A stretch of 64,000 bases of DNA from Laccaria trichodermophora (taxonomy: Eukaryota; Basidiomycota; Agaricomycetes; Agaricales; Hydnangiaceae): NCBI GenBank assembly GCA_018417955.1, contig JACTVC010000038.1:62001-126000 (forward strand), read 5' to 3'. Under the pieces are notes generated by a model. The model was not told where the DNA came from and ran no database searches. It saw only the letters and a list, made by a program, of their open reading frames with translations. The position numbers and the translations under genes were made by a program. This document shows positions 61,894 through 64,000 of the stretch, in pieces (within the stretch, counting starts at the first letter, position 1; each line of letters opens with the position of its first letter).

Positions 61894-64000
61894 ATGCATT
61901 CACGACTGGCGATCGACACCACAGTTGGGATGACTGCTGGCCCATCATCCGCCAAGTCGCGTTTTCGTGATAAGCGAAGTGTCTCCCCAATGCCTGGTTC
62001 TCCGGGGCCCAGTAGTATTGCTCAACGAGGCAGAAGCGTTTCCAACGCTTCCACCACTTCTTCCTTGTCCATCATTTCCCCTAACTCCTCTTCCACCAAC
62101 GCGTCCACTACATCCCTAAACATCCCAACCGCTACTCAACACTACAACCGCTCACGGTCGGTGAGTCCTGCTCTTGAAGAGACTGTTCGGCTCGGTTCAG
62201 AATATGTTCTCGCAATGCATGATTATGCTCCACAACACCAAAGCGCCACATGCCTATCTTTCCGCGCTGGTCAAGTGATCCATGTTTTGAACAGGGACAC
62301 AAGTGGCTGGTGGGATGGTGAACTTGAGGGGAGAAGGGGGTGGTTTCCGAGCAACTATGTTAATACCGAAGTCACTTCACTCACCGAGGAGCAACCACTC
62401 GATCAAGCTGTGAGTTTTCTCGTGTACTTGAACATTGATTTATATTCAATAAACTACAGCGAAGACGTGGGCATGTTAACAACGGCTCCACAGCTTCCGC
62501 AGCTTCCTGGGCCAGCACTGCGTCAGGCCATCATAACAACCACACTCGCCATCCCTCGCTATCCGAAAATCTCGGCCAGGACCAGGACGTCGACTCATAT
62601 TGCCCTCCCATAATGGTTCCCTTGTTGCATGGCCTTTCGTTGCTGCAAAATGCTGTCCGTGCCAATCGTATAACCCATTTTCAACCTTCAACAGCTTGCA
62701 TAATATCCTGCGTCCGCTCTATACTCGCCGGAACGGAAACTCTTCAACGAGAAGCTCCCCTATTACAACAGTTTGCAGGCTTGGCAGAAGAACGTCGACG
62801 AATATTAACGGTGTTGGCTTCACTTGTTGCGCAAGCAAAGAAAGCATCGGAAGAACATCTCGACCAGGGAAAACAGGAGGTTGAAATAGAAAATATGTTG
62901 CGTTTGGGAGGACAAGTGTTTGCACATGTGCGGCGGTTTCTGGCCGTCGCTGTTCAATGTGGTGTGGAGCTTCCAGAAGATCAAGATTCGACAACAAATT
63001 CAGGAGGTCAGTCCTGGAATAACCAGCGAAGTGATGGTGCGGAATCGCCGACTGGCCTTACCCCGACCAGGTTCCGCGACGATGATAATCGTATCGCAAC
63101 CTTTCCGCCGAAGCACCGGTTGAGCGATCCGACCCAGCTTGCATATATCGGCAGGACAAGGCAGGAGCAATATCTTCTCCGTGAACGAGCTTTTGTGGGA
63201 CGGCACAGACAAGGGGCCTCAATTAGTAGCATTGAGTCTGCGTCATCATTTTCGTCACAGGACTCGATGACAGGCCCAGCTCCACCACCATTCCCTTGTG
63301 GACCCTCGACGGCTGCCCAGGTTCTGGAAGCACTGCGCCATACTCATGACCATTATCTATCCACGATTGCTGCCTTCATCGGACACGCCCATTCTCATTC
63401 TCGAACATCACACGCGTCGAGCACAGGCCACCTATATGACCTCGTTAAAGAGATCGTTGAGATGGTTTGTAAATTACTCACCATCGTGGAAGCCGTTATG
63501 CTTCATCCTGATGTGCCACCTCTTCGTCTCGGAAACTTGAGGTCGGCCAAGGAAGGATTGTACAACGTGACGAGCTCGTTGGCGGAATCTGTTCGCCTTC
63601 TCACCTTGTCGCTTCCGCCGACGATGACTGATGAAGGCGAGAAGCAAACACTGTTGCGTTCAGCGACAGGGGCGCTCAAAGCTGGTGCTGATTGTGTGGC
63701 AGCGGTGAAAATATGCCTGAGTCGTTCGGCAGGTGAAAAGCCTTTTATCATCAACATACCAAGCTCTAGCGACTCCGCGTCACAGCCTTTGACACCAGGC
63801 AAGTTTTCTGGGTCTCAGCTGGTGAAATCGATCAGCATGAGCGGGCTCAAAGGCTACCCCAAAGGATTCGAGGATGAGGATCTTACGATTCAAGCGCAAA
63901 CCCCTTCTCCCGTTACACGTCCAAGAGAGATATCTTCTGGGTCAGATAAAAGCAACTTCTCGAAATTATCGCAATACTCTGTTGAGACACGGGCCACGTC
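61894..64000 (+). CDS. Cdc25-like Ras guanine-nucleotide exchange factor, N-terminal part
   Basis: The 5' portion of a large signalling protein, cut by the window end. Exon 1 is 61894-62409; after an intron, exon 2 (62460 on) stays open to the end, giving about 685 residues here. Residues about 104-158 form an SH3 domain (YVLAMHDYAPQHQSATCLSF ... SGWWDGELEGRRGWFPSNYV). Then come a Ser-rich linker and a long helical region (LHGLSLLQNAVRANRITHFQ, LRLGGQVFAHVRRFLAVAVQ) as in the N-terminal half of fungal Cdc25/Ste6-type RasGEFs. The catalytic Cdc25 domain itself is not in the window, so the RasGEF call rests on the SH3 plus this region. An alternative start is Met13. Confidence 0.75.

Overview
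The window is nuclear DNA of a filamentous basidiomycete, most likely a mushroom-forming agaricomycete. The signs are genes packed with many short introns (mostly about 45-65 bases, GT-AG with a few GC-AG), long Ser/Pro-rich extensions on conserved proteins, F-box and Rax1-like families, a Ty1/copia relic, and no prokaryotic features. Gene models below were spliced by hand from reading frames, donor/acceptor sites and family conservation. Where all exons were placed, the summed coding length was checked to be a multiple of three.

Left third (1-21.5 kb): the 3' end of a dipeptidyl-peptidase V gene (+), the mitochondrial protein NCA2 (-), a 72-bp minisatellite, a nitronate monooxygenase (-), a PrxQ-type peroxiredoxin (-), ribosomal protein eS19 (-) head-to-head with an F-box protein (+), a decayed copia fragment, a Rax1-like RGS membrane protein (+), a gene-poor stretch, and a Sok1/TCP11 protein (-).

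Middle (21.5-42.1 kb): a possible small secreted protein, V-ATPase subunit B (-), tubulin-folding cofactor D (-) head-to-head with BUD22 (+), a small zinc-finger protein (-), a gene-poor stretch holding a 42-bp palindrome, a PTC2/3-type PP2C phosphatase (+), a NUDCD1-like protein (-) head-to-head with a one-domain GSKIP protein (+), and an OGFr-domain protein (-).

Right third (42.1-64 kb): two gene-poor stretches around an Ecl1-like lifespan factor (+), an intact-looking 201-bp MITE with perfect 34-bp inverted repeats and an 8-bp target duplication, then a dense block of VPS45 (+), ERV46 (+), an unassigned coiled-coil nuclear protein (-), a retinol-dehydrogenase-like SDR (-), and the 5' part of an SH3/Cdc25-like Ras exchange factor (+) running off the window.

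Most genes are conserved housekeeping functions (translation, ribosome assembly, vacuolar acidification, vesicle traffic, tubulin folding, signalling) and do not form an evident pathway cluster. I found no undescribed multi-gene system. The unusual signals are small: repeats, mobile-element traces, unusual introns and family-atypical extensions.
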